A DNA stretch of 64,000 nt from Candidatus Cloacimonadota bacterium. GTDB lineage: Bacteria > Cloacimonadota > Cloacimonadia > Cloacimonadales > Cloacimonadaceae. Both the position numbers and the translations under genes were made by a program. Shown in pieces: positions 16,319 through 26,275 of the stretch (the stretch's first letter is position 1; each line of letters begins with the position of its first letter). The notes beneath the pieces are model-generated. The model was not told the DNA's origin. It ran no database searches and saw only the letters and a program-made list of their open reading frames with translations. The DNA lies in the NCBI GenBank assembly GCA_023228125.1, contig JALOBT010000008.1, forward strand, positions 1 through 64,000, read 5' to 3'.

Positions 16319-16807
16319 TCAAAAAGCCTCAGATTGTGCTATCTGCGGCTGTCCCGAACCAGGATCAGAGCCTCTGCTTTTGATCCAGCCTTGATTGCCA
16401 TAGATCAGCCAGCTACCCTGTCTGCGATGGAAATAGGAGAAATAGCCGGAATCCTCCGGTTCATTATAGTCCACATTCTCAAGGCTGGAGCTGTAATGAT
16501 CTATGGTATGAGCCACGGCATAATTCCCATTTATCTCGATGTAGAGCACCTCGATCTCCAAAAGCTGAAAGCGGCCCATCCGATCCAAAATCTCTTGGTT
16601 CAAATGCCAGGTGATCTTCCCCTTGTGCAGATAGTCATTATCCACATGATTCATCATACCATAGACATTACCCAGATTAAAATCCAGCGAAATATCATAG
16701 AGAATATCACGGATATCCTTTTGGGCCAGGCTTTCCGGATCATCCAGCTTACAGCTCGCAAGCAAGACTAAACAGAGCAGAGCACAAAGGATGAAGACAG
16801 GTTTCAT
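16319..16807 (-). CDS. Predicted lipoprotein, NTF2-like size
   Basis: A 162-aa protein with a lipoprotein signal peptide ending at a clear lipobox (LLASC, Cys about 19). The mature part is about 140 residues, mixed alpha/beta and rich in aromatic residues. The order helix (IRDILYDISLDFNLGNVYGMMNHV) then strands (LEIEVLYIEINGNYAVAHTIDHY, GSWLIYGNQGWIKS) resembles SnoaL/NTF2-like domains, but I cannot confirm this. The start overlaps the stop of rlmD (ATGA), and the adaptor gene follows after 71 bp. Envelope location is confident; function is unknown. Confidence 0.7.
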   Translation of the reverse strand: MKPVFILCALLCLVLLASCKLDDPESLAQKDIRDILYDISLDFNLGNVYGMMNHVDNDYLHKGKITWHLNQEILDRMGRFQLLEIEVLYIEINGNYAVAHTIDHYSSSLENVDYNEPEDSGYFSYFHRRQGSWLIYGNQGWIKSRGSDPGSGQPQIAQSEAF

Positions 16808-18132
16808 GGCCTTATTTCGAGCACTGCCAGGCTTTCGATGTGCCAGGTATTGGGAAACATATCAAAGCTGCTCAGAGCTTTAAGTTCGTAGCGATCGTCT
16901 TGCAGCAGAATCTTGAGATCCCGCGCCAGACTCATCTGTGAACAGCTCAGATACAATATTTTAGAGATTCCGGCTTTGCGGATAGCCCACAAAGCACTTT
17001 CCTGCACTCCAGCACGCGGTGGATCCAGGATAATGACATCAGCCTGAAAATCCTGGCTGAGCATATTTAGGGTATCTTCAAATTTTCCACAGATAAAGCG
17101 CGCATTCTCAAAGCCATTGTTAGCAGCGTTTTCCGTGGCATCTTTCACCGCCACCTGCTCTTCTTCTATGCCCACCAGCTCCGAAATCTCGCTGGCCAGG
17201 CTGAGACCGATGGCACCGATCCCACAATAGGCATCGATTACCTTGTAAGGCTTTTTCATCTGCGCACGCATCACGGTAAGGATATTTTCCATGGTAGCGT
17301 GATTTACCTGCCAGAAACTGCGATAGTGAATGCGGAAACTAAGATCAGAAAGCATATCCTGCAGATAATCTCGCCCAAACAGCAGCTTTTCTTCGCTTCC
17401 CAAGATCACATTGGTCTTATCCCGATTGATGTTTTGCACGATACCCACGATCTGCGGAAAAGCCTGGGTGATACCTTGGACGATGGTTTTGGAAAAAGGC
17501 AGACGCGCAGAGCGGCAGACCAAAATCAAAAGGATCTCACTGGTGTCATGACTAATGCGCAGACCGATATGCCTGAGACAGCCGCTATTATGCTCTTCAT
17601 TATAGGGCTCCACTTTGGCCTTTTTACAGAGCTCCATCAGCAGAGTAGAGATCTCATCAAAGACAGGCGGATGATTGCGACAAGCCTGATGGGGAATGAT
17701 CTGGTGCGAATAGCGCGCAAAGATGCCATAGCTCAGCTCTGCGCCCACTGGCATATAGACTTTGTTGCGATAGTGATATTGCTTGCCAGAAGGCGTGCAG
17801 CTACCGATCAGAGCCTCATGATCACGAAAAAGCTCGTGGATCAATTGCTCTTTATACTGAAGCTGAGTGGGGTAATCCAACATCAGCCAATCACAGCCCC
17901 CGCAGGGTTCCGGGGCCGTAAAAGCTTCACATCCGGGCTCAATAAAGCCCTCTCCCCGGCTGTGATATTCTGTGACGCGGGCAAAGGCATGGTCTTTTTT
18001 CCCCAGGGTGATTTCTGCGCTTACCACATCGCCTATAGCTGTGGCAGGAACAAAGATGGCCCGGCCTTCATGAAAGCCCAGTCCGGATCCGCCCATAGCG
18101 ATCTTTTCTATTGTTAATTTTTCTATCGTCAT
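16804..18132 (-). CDS. rlmD: 23S rRNA (uracil-C5) methyltransferase, RlmD/RumA family
   Basis: A 442-aa class I SAM-dependent RNA methyltransferase. An N-terminal TRAM domain (about 1-60; IEKIAMGGSGLGFHEGRAIFVP) is followed by a Cys-rich FeS block (CEAFTAPEPCGGCDW, about 69-83). The SAM site is KVIDAYCGIGAIGLSLA, the Asp-Pro-Pro-Arg motif is ILDPPRAGV, and the catalytic Cys lies in YLSCSQMSLARDL (family form SCNPxTLARD). RlmD, RlmC and TrmA are hard to separate; the TRAM plus FeS layout fits RlmD/RlmCD. The stop/start arrangement TAATG links it to htpX upstream. Confidence 0.85.
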   Translation of the reverse strand: MTIEKLTIEKIAMGGSGLGFHEGRAIFVPATAIGDVVSAEITLGKKDHAFARVTEYHSRGEGFIEPGCEAFTAPEPCGGCDWLMLDYPTQLQYKEQLIHELFRDHEALIGSCTPSGKQYHYRNKVYMPVGAELSYGIFARYSHQIIPHQACRNHPPVFDEISTLLMELCKKAKVEPYNEEHNSGCLRHIGLRISHDTSEILLILVCRSARLPFSKTIVQGITQAFPQIVGIVQNINRDKTNVILGSEEKLLFGRDYLQDMLSDLSFRIHYRSFWQVNHATMENILTVMRAQMKKPYKVIDAYCGIGAIGLSLASEISELVGIEEEQVAVKDATENAANNGFENARFICGKFEDTLNMLSQDFQADVIILDPPRAGVQESALWAIRKAGISKILYLSCSQMSLARDLKILLQDDRYELKALSSFDMFPNTWHIESLAVLEIRP

Positions 18133-19001
18133 TACATACTCCTTAGCCGCTCAATCCGGTCTGAAATATTGGGATGAGTGGCAAAAATTGAGGTTTTGCT
18201 CTTGCTATTGATTTTGGCCAGGGCAAAGCTATCCTGCTTGGCGGCTGGCCGGTAATACTGCTCTATCTTTTGCAGAGCAGCGATCATGCTGCCTGCACCA
18301 GTTAATTCTGCAGCACCGCGGTCTGCTCTGTATTCACGATAGCGAGAGTAATAGGACACCGGGATCATGGCCAGCAACATCAACACATTTTGCAGCAGCA
18401 TCACCACCAGATAGTAGCCCATAAAGCCCAGGCCGCCCCGGCCTTTATCGTTTCTGAGGGCAAGATCCAGGCCAGTAGCCACAATCCGCGCCGCAAACAT
18501 CACAAAGGTATTTACGAGGCCCATCACCAAGGTCATGGAAACCATATCCCCTTGAGTAATATGCGTCATTTCGTGTCCGGCTACAGCCGCTACTTCATCG
18601 TCCGAAAGCCTCTCCAAAAGTCCGCTGGAAAACGCCATCAGAGATTTGTTCTTTGAGGCACCTGTAGCAAAGGCGTTTACGTCATTGGCAGGGTAGATCC
18701 CCACTTCAGGAGTGGTAATTCCCTCGTGCTGAGCCATCTGGGCTATGGTATTATACAAAAAGCGGGCCCGGGCATCCGGGGTATTAGCATTAATAAGCTG
18801 TATTTTATAGGCCTTTTTGGCCATAAATTTACTGAGAGCCAGCGAGATAAAAGAGCCCGCAAAGCCGAAGATCGCACAGAAGATCAACAGCGAATAGGCC
18901 TGAGATCTGGGCATCGGAATAAAGGCGAGTATCACGGAAAGCATCATCACTACCAGGAAATTGATCAACAGGTAGAATCCGATACGTTTTAATCCTTGCA
19001 T
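18132..19001 (-). CDS. htpX: M48-family membrane metalloprotease HtpX
   Basis: A 289-aa protein with two N-terminal helices (about 4-55), the zinc motif HEMTH (143-147) inside AAVAGHEMTHITQGD, two further helices (about 155-215) and the third-ligand region REYRADRGAAELTG. The C-terminus SIFATHPNISDRIERL is standard for HtpX. It degrades misfolded inner-membrane proteins. GGAGG precedes the ATG, and nothing lies upstream but repeats, so this is probably the first gene of the long leftward run. Confidence 0.94.
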   Translation of the reverse strand: MQGLKRIGFYLLINFLVVMMLSVILAFIPMPRSQAYSLLIFCAIFGFAGSFISLALSKFMAKKAYKIQLINANTPDARARFLYNTIAQMAQHEGITTPEVGIYPANDVNAFATGASKNKSLMAFSSGLLERLSDDEVAAVAGHEMTHITQGDMVSMTLVMGLVNTFVMFAARIVATGLDLALRNDKGRGGLGFMGYYLVVMLLQNVLMLLAMIPVSYYSRYREYRADRGAAELTGAGSMIAALQKIEQYYRPAAKQDSFALAKINSKSKTSIFATHPNISDRIERLRSM

Positions 19002-19440
19002 GGTTTACCTCCAATTACAAGTCTTTGTTACCAAACTCTCAAATCCAGCATTTCATGGCAAGTAAAATCTGCTTTAGGCTTGACTATAGCTTTTTCCCGC
19101 TCTCATAAATGTCCCGATGTAGGGGCGTTGGGCCGAACGCCCAAATATAACACGCCCAAATATAAGCACGTTGGGCCGAACGCCCAAATATACCGCGTTG
19201 AGTATAACGTCACCACCTTGGCACAAAATTCGTGGAAAAGGGTTTTCGCCCAAAGTCGTGGAAAAGGGTTTTCGCCCAAAACCCCTACATGCAAACTGGG
19301 GGAATATTGGGTTTTCGCCCAAAACCCCTACTTGAATAAGCAAGGGCACGATCTTGTGACCGTGCCCTGTGCTCATGTTGTTTGTGCCTTAAACATTCCT
19401 TTCACAGAAAGGCTTTAAAGCATCCTATAGTTATTTGATC
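19002..19440. repeat. Gene-less interval of short repeats
   Basis: About 440 bp with no gene. It holds two copies of a GTTGGGCCGAACGCCCAAATAT unit (about 19128 and 19168); the first can fold as GGGCGTT/AACGCCC at 19124-19143. A different unit, GGTTTTCGCCCAAA..., occurs three times between about 19238 and 19330, twice preceded by GTCGTGGAAAAG or its close variant. A probable terminator hairpin for the upstream 1680-aa gene is listed separately at 19343-19368. Confidence 0.7.
19343..19368 (-). terminator. Probable terminator of the 1680-aa surface-protein gene
   Basis: Perfect 8-bp arms AGGGCACG/CGTGCCCT surround a 10-nt loop, about 70 bp past the stop codon on the minus strand. The tail TTGCTTATTC is only moderately U-rich, so termination is plausible rather than certain. 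Confidence 0.5.
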
Positions 19441-22400
19441 CTATTTCATCATAATCATTTTTCTGGTCGAGCTGTATTTACCAGCGTTCATCTTGTAGAA
19501 GTACACGCCAGTAGAGACCGCACGGTTGTTCTGATCAGTGCCGTTCCACACCACAGTGTGTTCGCCGGCAGCTTTATCTTCGTTTACCAGTTTCTTGATC
19601 AATTGGCCTTTGACGTTGTAGATTTCGAGTGCTACGGGGCCGGCTTCCTTGGTGCTGAAACGGATAGTGGTTTCGGGATTGAAAGGATTGGGATAGTTGC
19701 CTTTCAATGCAGTGGTCAGCACTGGAGCGGTGGCATCCTCGCCAGCTTCTCCGTCTTCGGTATGAACGCTGAAATTATCTACGTAGAAAACGAAAGCGTC
19801 ATTTGAAGTGCAACGAATAGCGATATATACATCCTGTTCGTCGTAGGCAGAGAGGTCATACATATATTCTGTCCAAGCTGCAGGAGCCTGTACATCTTGT
19901 GCGCCGGTTAAGTATTGGAAGCCTTGGGTAATGATGGTAGGCATGGTTGATACGCCCACTTTGAAGGTTTCCAGGCCATAATTTGAGGTATGGCTTCTGG
20001 CGTAGAATTTCAGCGAGCTGTTTGTACCCAGATTGATGCGGCGGCTAATCATCCAGTCCTTATTGGGAGGGGTCACTGCGGCAAAGCTGGCTACCATTTT
20101 GTCACCTTCGTAAGGATCCATATCCGTGATAGGAGGTACGGTCTGGGAAGGATTGAAGACCATGAAAGCCATCTGAGAACCGCTGCCGGGGAAATCGATT
20201 CCAGTGAAACCGTAGGTATCTGAATGATCTTGATCCAGCATAGTCCAATAGCCAAATGCAGTAGCAAAATCGGCATATTCTTCAAAGCTGTCTTCAAGGA
20301 TTGCGGGAGCCACCTGCAGATTGACGTTCACATCGATCGTGACCATGGCAGATTCGCCGCTATTGTAAAGCGCGCTCACGCCATAGACATAATCAGCATT
20401 AGGCAGATCATTATCCGTGTATGTGACTACTTCAGGATCATTGATTGTGGTAATGGCAGTGCCATCACGATAAACCTTGTAGCCCAAGAGCACGGCGCGG
20501 GTGAGATCTCTGGACGGAGCCATGAATTTACTGGTCAATTGACCGGTAGAAACAGGCAGAGGAGCTTCGACTATAGCGGGAAGTTCAATGGCTTTCAAGC
20601 TGCGGCCCTGAGCCACAAAGGTTTGAATCAACCAGTTATAGGTAAGAGTAGCACTTACCTGATCAAGAGTAGTCCAACCACCGAAATTCATGATATTGCC
20701 TTTGCCAGGCACCATGGGGCCCATATCACAACCTGCGGGATGTCCGCCTTGGGTATTCACACCATAGCCAATCCAGTATTGGGTACCGGCTGTGATGGGA
20801 ATGGGATTGGTAAGAATGACAGTAGTCCAATCTTCGATGGTGGGATTGCTCACTACTTGTGAATGCACCAGAGGACCAGGAGTGGTAGTGCTGCCACCAG
20901 TCCAGATCTTGACGGTATAAACGCAATCTGCATGCATGGCGGCAATCTTCACCTGAGCCAAAGTGTCGCCCACATATTGGGTAAGATCACTGGCTTCAAA
21001 GCGATGGGCCACGTCAAACGTGGCTGCTGCGCCTGTGCCTATGCTATTGCCAATGCCACTATTATCAGACCAGGAAATCCATTCACCGGTCTGAGGCGGC
21101 ACAGGATTGGTCCAGTTAAGACTCACGTCGTTTCCAGCCACAGTTGCGGCCAGATCTGTGGGAGGCTGAAGGTCTTCCACGGTCACATTAACAGGGCCTG
21201 CGGGAGCGGATTCGCCGTTATCATAATTCGCGGTCAGGGTATAAACATAGCTGCCATTTTGAAGATCAGCATCTATGTAGGTAAGGGTAGCAGGATCGTT
21301 GATGGTAGCCACCAGGTTGCCATCGCGATAGAGCTTGTAACCCATCTGTTCGCGGGTCAGGCTCTTTGCTGAAGATACGGTAGCATTGGGGTTTGAGACC
21401 AAAGCCAGGCGTCCGTTTTGATGAGCTCTGGGCGCTTCATAAATAGGAGCAGGCATCTGCGCCATAGCCCGGGCACCATCTACATAACCCTGGATCAACC
21501 AGTTATAGGTAAGAGAAGCGCTAAGCTGGGTAAGGGTAGTCCAACCATCGAAATTCATGATATTGCCTTTCCCTTCGACCACTGGGCCAGCATCACAACC
21601 GGCGGGATGGCCAGCCTGAGTATTGGCTTCATAACCAAACCACAGATTACCGGTGGCGGGAACAGGGACGGGAGTGGTAAGCACCACCTCGTTCCAAACG
21701 CCCATGGTGGGAGCGGTTACGACCTGGGAATGGACCATGGGGCCGGGGGTAGTAGCAGAGCCACCAGTCCATACTTTGAGGGTATATACGCAATTGGCTT
21801 CATTGGGCACAAAACTCACGTGAGTCAAGGTGGAGCCCATATAAGGCAGCAGATCAGTATGATCAAAGAGATGAGCTACATCAAATATGGCAGCTGCAGC
21901 AGTGCCGATGCCATTGCCTAAAACGTCATTGCACCAAGTGATCCACTCTCCGGTGGGAGCAGGAACAGGAGCGTCCCAACCCAGATGGGCATCGTTTCCT
22001 ACCACGTTGGCATGAAGGTTTGTGGGAGGATCCAGGTCCAAGACCTCGTTCACAGTTACGTTCACGATGGCAGGTTCGGATTCGCCTCCGGTGTACATAG
22101 CGGTAACACTATAGTTATAATTTCCCACTGCCACATTAATGTCGTTAAACACAGTAGTAGCAGGGTTGGCAATGGTATTGATGAGAGCTCCATCACGATA
22201 GACCTTGAAACCAAGCAGGTCGCGGGTGATTTCTCTGGAGAAGGGAGCAGGAATAGGAGTTCCGGTGTTGCGAGCTATGCTGCCCATGCTGTTTGCGTTT
22301 GCTACAGGAGCATTAAAACGCGTGGGAGCAGGAGCACCGATAGTGACATCGTCCACCAGGAAGATGAAGGCGTCGTTCGATAAGCATTGGATACCCACGC

Positions 22401-24483
22401 GGATGTCCTGACCGGCATAGGCCGAGAGGTCGTAGCTGTAAAGAGTCCAGTCTGCAGGAGCCTGGATATAGCTTGCGCCACTGATGAAGGTGAAGTTTGC
22501 CGGAGCAGTGCCACCGGTGGAAACTCCAACTTTGAAGCGTTCCGCGCCGTATTGAACAGTATAGCTTCTAGCCCAGAAATTCAGGAAGTTACCATTTTCT
22601 ACAGCCATCAAGGGCGACATCATCCAATCGTTATTAGGAGCAGTAGTGGCGGCAAAGCAGGCAGCCATCTTATTGCCGCTGTGGGCAGCAAAATCCGCAA
22701 TCGGAGGCGCGGTAGCGGTAGGATTGAAGATCATGTAGGCCATGGCGGCATAGCCGTTCGGCCAGGTGATATCAGTCATCCCATAGGTGGTGGAGAGATC
22801 GACGTCCACGAGTACCCAGGGATCGAAGGTGAGGCTGAAGTCGGTATAGCTTTCAAAGTCATCTGCAAAACCATCAGGAGGAGGAGGGGTATCACCAGGA
22901 GCATCCCAGCTCAAATGCACATCGTAGCCGCTTACTGTGGCCGCGAGGTTTGTGGGAGGATCCAATGCCTCAGTTATTTCTGTCACGCTGAAGCTATCGA
23001 CATAGATGTAGAAGCGGTTTGCAGGGCTATAACCGTGGAAACCAAGGTAATAAGTGCCGCCGGTATTTGCCGGAACATCCACTTCCACCATCTGGTAGGC
23101 TATGTTCGTGATATTCTCATTTGCCCATAGCTGGGTAGTCATGGCAGCAGCGGTGGGGGAACTTCCCAAATAAAGGGCAAGTTTCTCAGCCTGCGTAGCC
23201 ACGTGAGCACGATAGTAGAATTTTACTTTGTAAATATACTGAGCATCAAAGACCATGGGGGATGCAATGAGCCAGTCATCCATGACCACAGAGTCATTAT
23301 AGCGCATGCGCATAGCATTGGGCGCGCTCTGAGCTGAAGGATCGTTGAAGCTTGCCCAGTTGTAAGCATCGTTGTTTTCATTCAAAGACACCCATCCCAA
23401 AGGCAGGGCCGGAGTAGTCACGGTATCAAAATTCTGCACATAAGGGTAGCTGGTTACAGTGGGATCTGCCAGGGTGGTGAAGCTCCAAATCGGGCAATCA
23501 AGGGCATCGCCATCAGTATTAAAGGGAACGATCTGCCAGAAATACTGAGTGCTATAATTCAGGGCAGGGGTGATTTGGTAGATGGTATTAGTATGAGTGA
23601 CGCCATTTACCATGTTGCTGGGGGGAGTGTTTGTGCCCAGATACACTTTGTATCCGTCCACCAGTCCACCACCAGCCTGCCAGGAAAGGTCAGTCAGGAT
23701 GCTTACATCAATGGCCAGATGAGCCGGGCTGGGTGTCTGTGCCGGCATGGGAGGAGCACCCTGTTGGGCAGCACTAAAGCTAAAGGTAAGCCCCAGAGAA
23801 GGAAAGACATCAGCGCTCAAGCGGCAGTTGTTGTTATTGGTGGTTCCGGCTTCAGTAGCAGTCCAGTCTGTGGAGGTAGTGCGATTGTTAAAATCAGCGT
23901 TACTGGCACCACGCAGGCCTACCTGCACTGTGGCAGCGGTGTTTACGGTAAGAGCCGTAATGGCACCATAAGAAAATACTATTTGGTTATCTGTTTCGTG
24001 AAGAAGAATCTGGAAATTCAAAACATCGTTAGCGGCCGAAGTAGGGAACCTGCGGAAGTTCTTCCACTGGACGGCAAAAACCCGATTCGGGGCCGTGCCA
24101 GAAAGCAAATACATGATTTCTCCATCTGCACGGGGAGTGAGATCGCGGTTTAAGGCTACTATAGAATTGTTGGTGCCGCTGCTATGACTAATAGCCAAAT
24201 TGCTGGTGGCGACTTCATCGCCCATAGCCAAAAAGCCATTTTCAGCAATACTGACTGTGGTATAGTCTATACCGTCATAATTAAAAGAAAAACCCAGCGG
24301 AATTGCATTGAAACTGGGATTAGGATCAGCCGGTACACCGGTGAGCAATACAGTTCCTCCGCTGATTTCTGTATAAGTGCCTGGGGCGCTGGCAAAAGTG
24401 TATTCACTTACCACAGCCCAGCTTCCGATCACAAATGCTGAAAAGATCAGCATCAGTATCAATTTGTTCAATTTAGTTCGCAT
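19441..24483 (-). CDS. 1680-aa secreted multidomain adhesin-like protein with sorting-type C-terminus
   Basis: Signal peptide about 1-23, then an N-terminal beta domain (about 25-235), FN3-like segments (for example TDLSWQAGGGLVDGYKVYLG and PTNLAATVSGYDVHLSWDAP), and choice-of-anchor-J/cleaved-adhesin-like domains at about 340-500, 545-715 and 1420-1590. A duplicated 190-residue module lies at about 845-1030 and 1131-1320 (GEWI.W, FDVAH.F, VYT.K.WTGGS, GHPAGCD.GP). The end (about 1595-1680) is a full sorting domain: GNYPNPFNPETTIRFS, EIYNVKGQLIKKLV, STGVYFYKMN, KMIMMK. It is exported and probably fixed to the cell surface. No catalytic motif was seen. An AAGGAG site precedes the ATG. A TTGACA at 24590-24585 may be part of its promoter, with a poor -10. 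Confidence 0.88.
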   Translation of the reverse strand: MRTKLNKLILMLIFSAFVIGSWAVVSEYTFASAPGTYTEISGGTVLLTGVPADPNPSFNAIPLGFSFNYDGIDYTTVSIAENGFLAMGDEVATSNLAISHSSGTNNSIVALNRDLTPRADGEIMYLLSGTAPNRVFAVQWKNFRRFPTSAANDVLNFQILLHETDNQIVFSYGAITALTVNTAATVQVGLRGASNADFNNRTTSTDWTATEAGTTNNNNCRLSADVFPSLGLTFSFSAAQQGAPPMPAQTPSPAHLAIDVSILTDLSWQAGGGLVDGYKVYLGTNTPPSNMVNGVTHTNTIYQITPALNYSTQYFWQIVPFNTDGDALDCPIWSFTTLADPTVTSYPYVQNFDTVTTPALPLGWVSLNENNDAYNWASFNDPSAQSAPNAMRMRYNDSVVMDDWLIASPMVFDAQYIYKVKFYYRAHVATQAEKLALYLGSSPTAAAMTTQLWANENITNIAYQMVEVDVPANTGGTYYLGFHGYSPANRFYIYVDSFSVTEITEALDPPTNLAATVSGYDVHLSWDAPGDTPPPPDGFADDFESYTDFSLTFDPWVLVDVDLSTTYGMTDITWPNGYAAMAYMIFNPTATAPPIADFAAHSGNKMAACFAATTAPNNDWMMSPLMAVENGNFLNFWARSYTVQYGAERFKVGVSTGGTAPANFTFISGASYIQAPADWTLYSYDLSAYAGQDIRVGIQCLSNDAFIFLVDDVTIGAPAPTRFNAPVANANSMGSIARNTGTPIPAPFSREITRDLLGFKVYRDGALINTIANPATTVFNDINVAVGNYNYSVTAMYTGGESEPAIVNVTVNEVLDLDPPTNLHANVVGNDAHLGWDAPVPAPTGEWITWCNDVLGNGIGTAAAAIFDVAHLFDHTDLLPYMGSTLTHVSFVPNEANCVYTLKVWTGGSATTPGPMVHSQVVTAPTMGVWNEVVLTTPVPVPATGNLWFGYEANTQAGHPAGCDAGPVVEGKGNIMNFDGWTTLTQLSASLTYNWLIQGYVDGARAMAQMPAPIYEAPRAHQNGRLALVSNPNATVSSAKSLTREQMGYKLYRDGNLVATINDPATLTYIDADLQNGSYVYTLTANYDNGESAPAGPVNVTVEDLQPPTDLAATVAGNDVSLNWTNPVPPQTGEWISWSDNSGIGNSIGTGAAATFDVAHRFEASDLTQYVGDTLAQVKIAAMHADCVYTVKIWTGGSTTTPGPLVHSQVVSNPTIEDWTTVILTNPIPITAGTQYWIGYGVNTQGGHPAGCDMGPMVPGKGNIMNFGGWTTLDQVSATLTYNWLIQTFVAQGRSLKAIELPAIVEAPLPVSTGQLTSKFMAPSRDLTRAVLLGYKVYRDGTAITTINDPEVVTYTDNDLPNADYVYGVSALYNSGESAMVTIDVNVNLQVAPAILEDSFEEYADFATAFGYWTMLDQDHSDTYGFTGIDFPGSGSQMAFMVFNPSQTVPPITDMDPYEGDKMVASFAAVTPPNKDWMISRRINLGTNSSLKFYARSHTSNYGLETFKVGVSTMPTIITQGFQYLTGAQDVQAPAAWTEYMYDLSAYDEQDVYIAIRCTSNDAFVFYVDNFSVHTEDGEAGEDATAPVLTTALKGNYPNPFNPETTIRFSTKEAGPVALEIYNVKGQLIKKLVNEDKAAGEHTVVWNGTDQNNRAVSTGVYFYKMNAGKYSSTRKMIMMK

Positions 24484-24598
24484 GTTGTCTCCTTAGTCGG
24501 TTATATAAAATCTCTTAATAGTCCGATATTACTATCCAGACTTAGTTCTTTCCTATCACGTTAAAGTTTTAGCTTTGAACTTTGTGTCAAGGAAAAAC

Positions 24599-26275
24599 TT
24601 AATCTCCCAGACTGCTGTTGATAAATTCATTGATATTGATCTCGGTTTCATCGGTAACTACATACTCGATGCTTACCTGATCATCTTGCTTGCTCAGCGG
24701 CAAATAGCTGCTTAGATTGCTGGTGGCTACGAAAATCAGCCCCGGCTTTTCCACAAGCGAGAAATAATAAAAGCTGCGGCCATCTTTGACATCTGTGGCA
24801 ATCCTCTTGATGCGACCTGTCACGTTCTCCCTTGGGGATTTCTCGCCCTGCAAAGAGCCAACCTGCGAAGAAGCCAGGGTCATCAGATAATCCTCTCTCG
24901 CACTTTTTACGGTTTCGCCCACACCCACCAGGGAAAAATCACGAACTGATACAAAACAGTACATCTTGACCAAGCCAGCGGCATCCTTCAGGGTCATAAA
25001 ATAGGTGGGGATGTCATTAAGATTTACCAGGATCGGGAAGGTGGCATAATACTTGAATTGCTGCACCTTGCCCTGTGCTGATCTCATCGCGGCATATTCG
25101 GTGGCACCGGAAATCAGGTATAAAGAAGTCTTTTTGTTGCGGGTATTGCTGAGCACAAAGCCCACGGTTCCTTCATCCGCGCCCACAGAAGACATGCCGG
25201 TATAGAAATAGCTCTCTGCATCGTTACCATAAATCACATTGTAGCCTTGGGTAGTGGAAAGCAGATCGCGTTTGCCAAACACTGTATTCCAAAAGCCGTT
25301 TACGTATTTGCCCCACCAATCCAATTGCGGGATCACAAAATATGAGGGCTGCACTCTATCCACCCAAGCGGGAATCAGGTCATCGCTAAATGAGCCATCC
25401 TTTTGCTTGATAAGGGGATAGTAGCTAATCTCTCCAGTGCAGGCATGGACAGTAGCCAGACCCAGGGATTCCGGAGCCCGCACTCCTATGGTGTGATTGT
25501 AAACCGTGATCGTCCAATAGGGCTCACCATCATCGTCCAATTCAAAGGTGTCTCCAGCCATGGCTATTCCTGTATAACCGTTTAGATACAAATGCCTTTT
25601 TAAGTCCAGATTGAAGAAGGCATTACTTTGATAACGAATATTCAGCGGCTCTCCATTTACTTCCCTGATAAAAGTGATATCCTGAGAATTTGTGGCGGAA
25701 ACCATGATGTAGCCCGGAGTGCCAGCTTGACGATTTGCCAGCCACTTAAAAAAGCCGGAATGCAGAAGAGGAACCACCCAATACAATTTGCCATCTACCA
25801 TCTGAATGGTGGGAGTGCCCAGATTCACGCGGCTGCCCAAGGCAAAATCCTCTCCCAGTTTCTTTTCTGCCAACGAGCGAGCAAAGGTTTCATCGATGAT
25901 CGGCACTTGCTCCATATTGATGGGAGCTACCAAATCCGAGAATTCCGTGCTCTGGATATCTCCGATCAGCTTTCTGTAGCCTTTGGCATGAAACAGCCCG
26001 CTGGAAAAGAAAGGTGCCAAAACCAGGATCAGAAGGAAGACTACATAGATGTATTTTAGTGCTTTGCGGGCTTTAGCAATACCCCATAAGGGCAAGAGGA
26101 CAAAGGCCAGAGCCGGAACCCAAGCTATAAAGCGCAGATTGAGGACCGGAAGCTGAAAATACAATAAATACGCCAGCAAAACAAAGCTGAGCACGATAGC
26201 CCACGCTGATTTTAACCTGAATTTACTTAAGTTGATCGTTATAGGGACACTACCTGTCTTTGTTGCTTGATTCAT
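24599..26275 (-). CDS. Unrecognised 558-aa membrane-anchored extracytoplasmic protein
   Basis: Three hydrophobic helices near the N-terminus (about 25-45, 48-68 and 74-93) are followed by about 465 soluble residues with no further membrane segment. The soluble part contains two segments reminiscent of PepSY-like repeats (TPTIQMVDGKLYWVVPLLHSG and FELDDDGEPYWTITVYNHTIG) and aromatic-rich stretches. No enzyme motif is seen. I do not recognise the family with confidence. A GAAGGAG site precedes the ATG. The gene is separated from the surface-protein gene downstream by 115 bp and is the first gene left of the divergence region. Confidence 0.75.
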   Translation of the reverse strand: MNQATKTGSVPITINLSKFRLKSAWAIVLSFVLLAYLLYFQLPVLNLRFIAWVPALAFVLLPLWGIAKARKALKYIYVVFLLILVLAPFFSSGLFHAKGYRKLIGDIQSTEFSDLVAPINMEQVPIIDETFARSLAEKKLGEDFALGSRVNLGTPTIQMVDGKLYWVVPLLHSGFFKWLANRQAGTPGYIMVSATNSQDITFIREVNGEPLNIRYQSNAFFNLDLKRHLYLNGYTGIAMAGDTFELDDDGEPYWTITVYNHTIGVRAPESLGLATVHACTGEISYYPLIKQKDGSFSDDLIPAWVDRVQPSYFVIPQLDWWGKYVNGFWNTVFGKRDLLSTTQGYNVIYGNDAESYFYTGMSSVGADEGTVGFVLSNTRNKKTSLYLISGATEYAAMRSAQGKVQQFKYYATFPILVNLNDIPTYFMTLKDAAGLVKMYCFVSVRDFSLVGVGETVKSAREDYLMTLASSQVGSLQGEKSPRENVTGRIKRIATDVKDGRSFYYFSLVEKPGLIFVATSNLSSYLPLSKQDDQVSIEYVVTDETEININEFINSSLGD

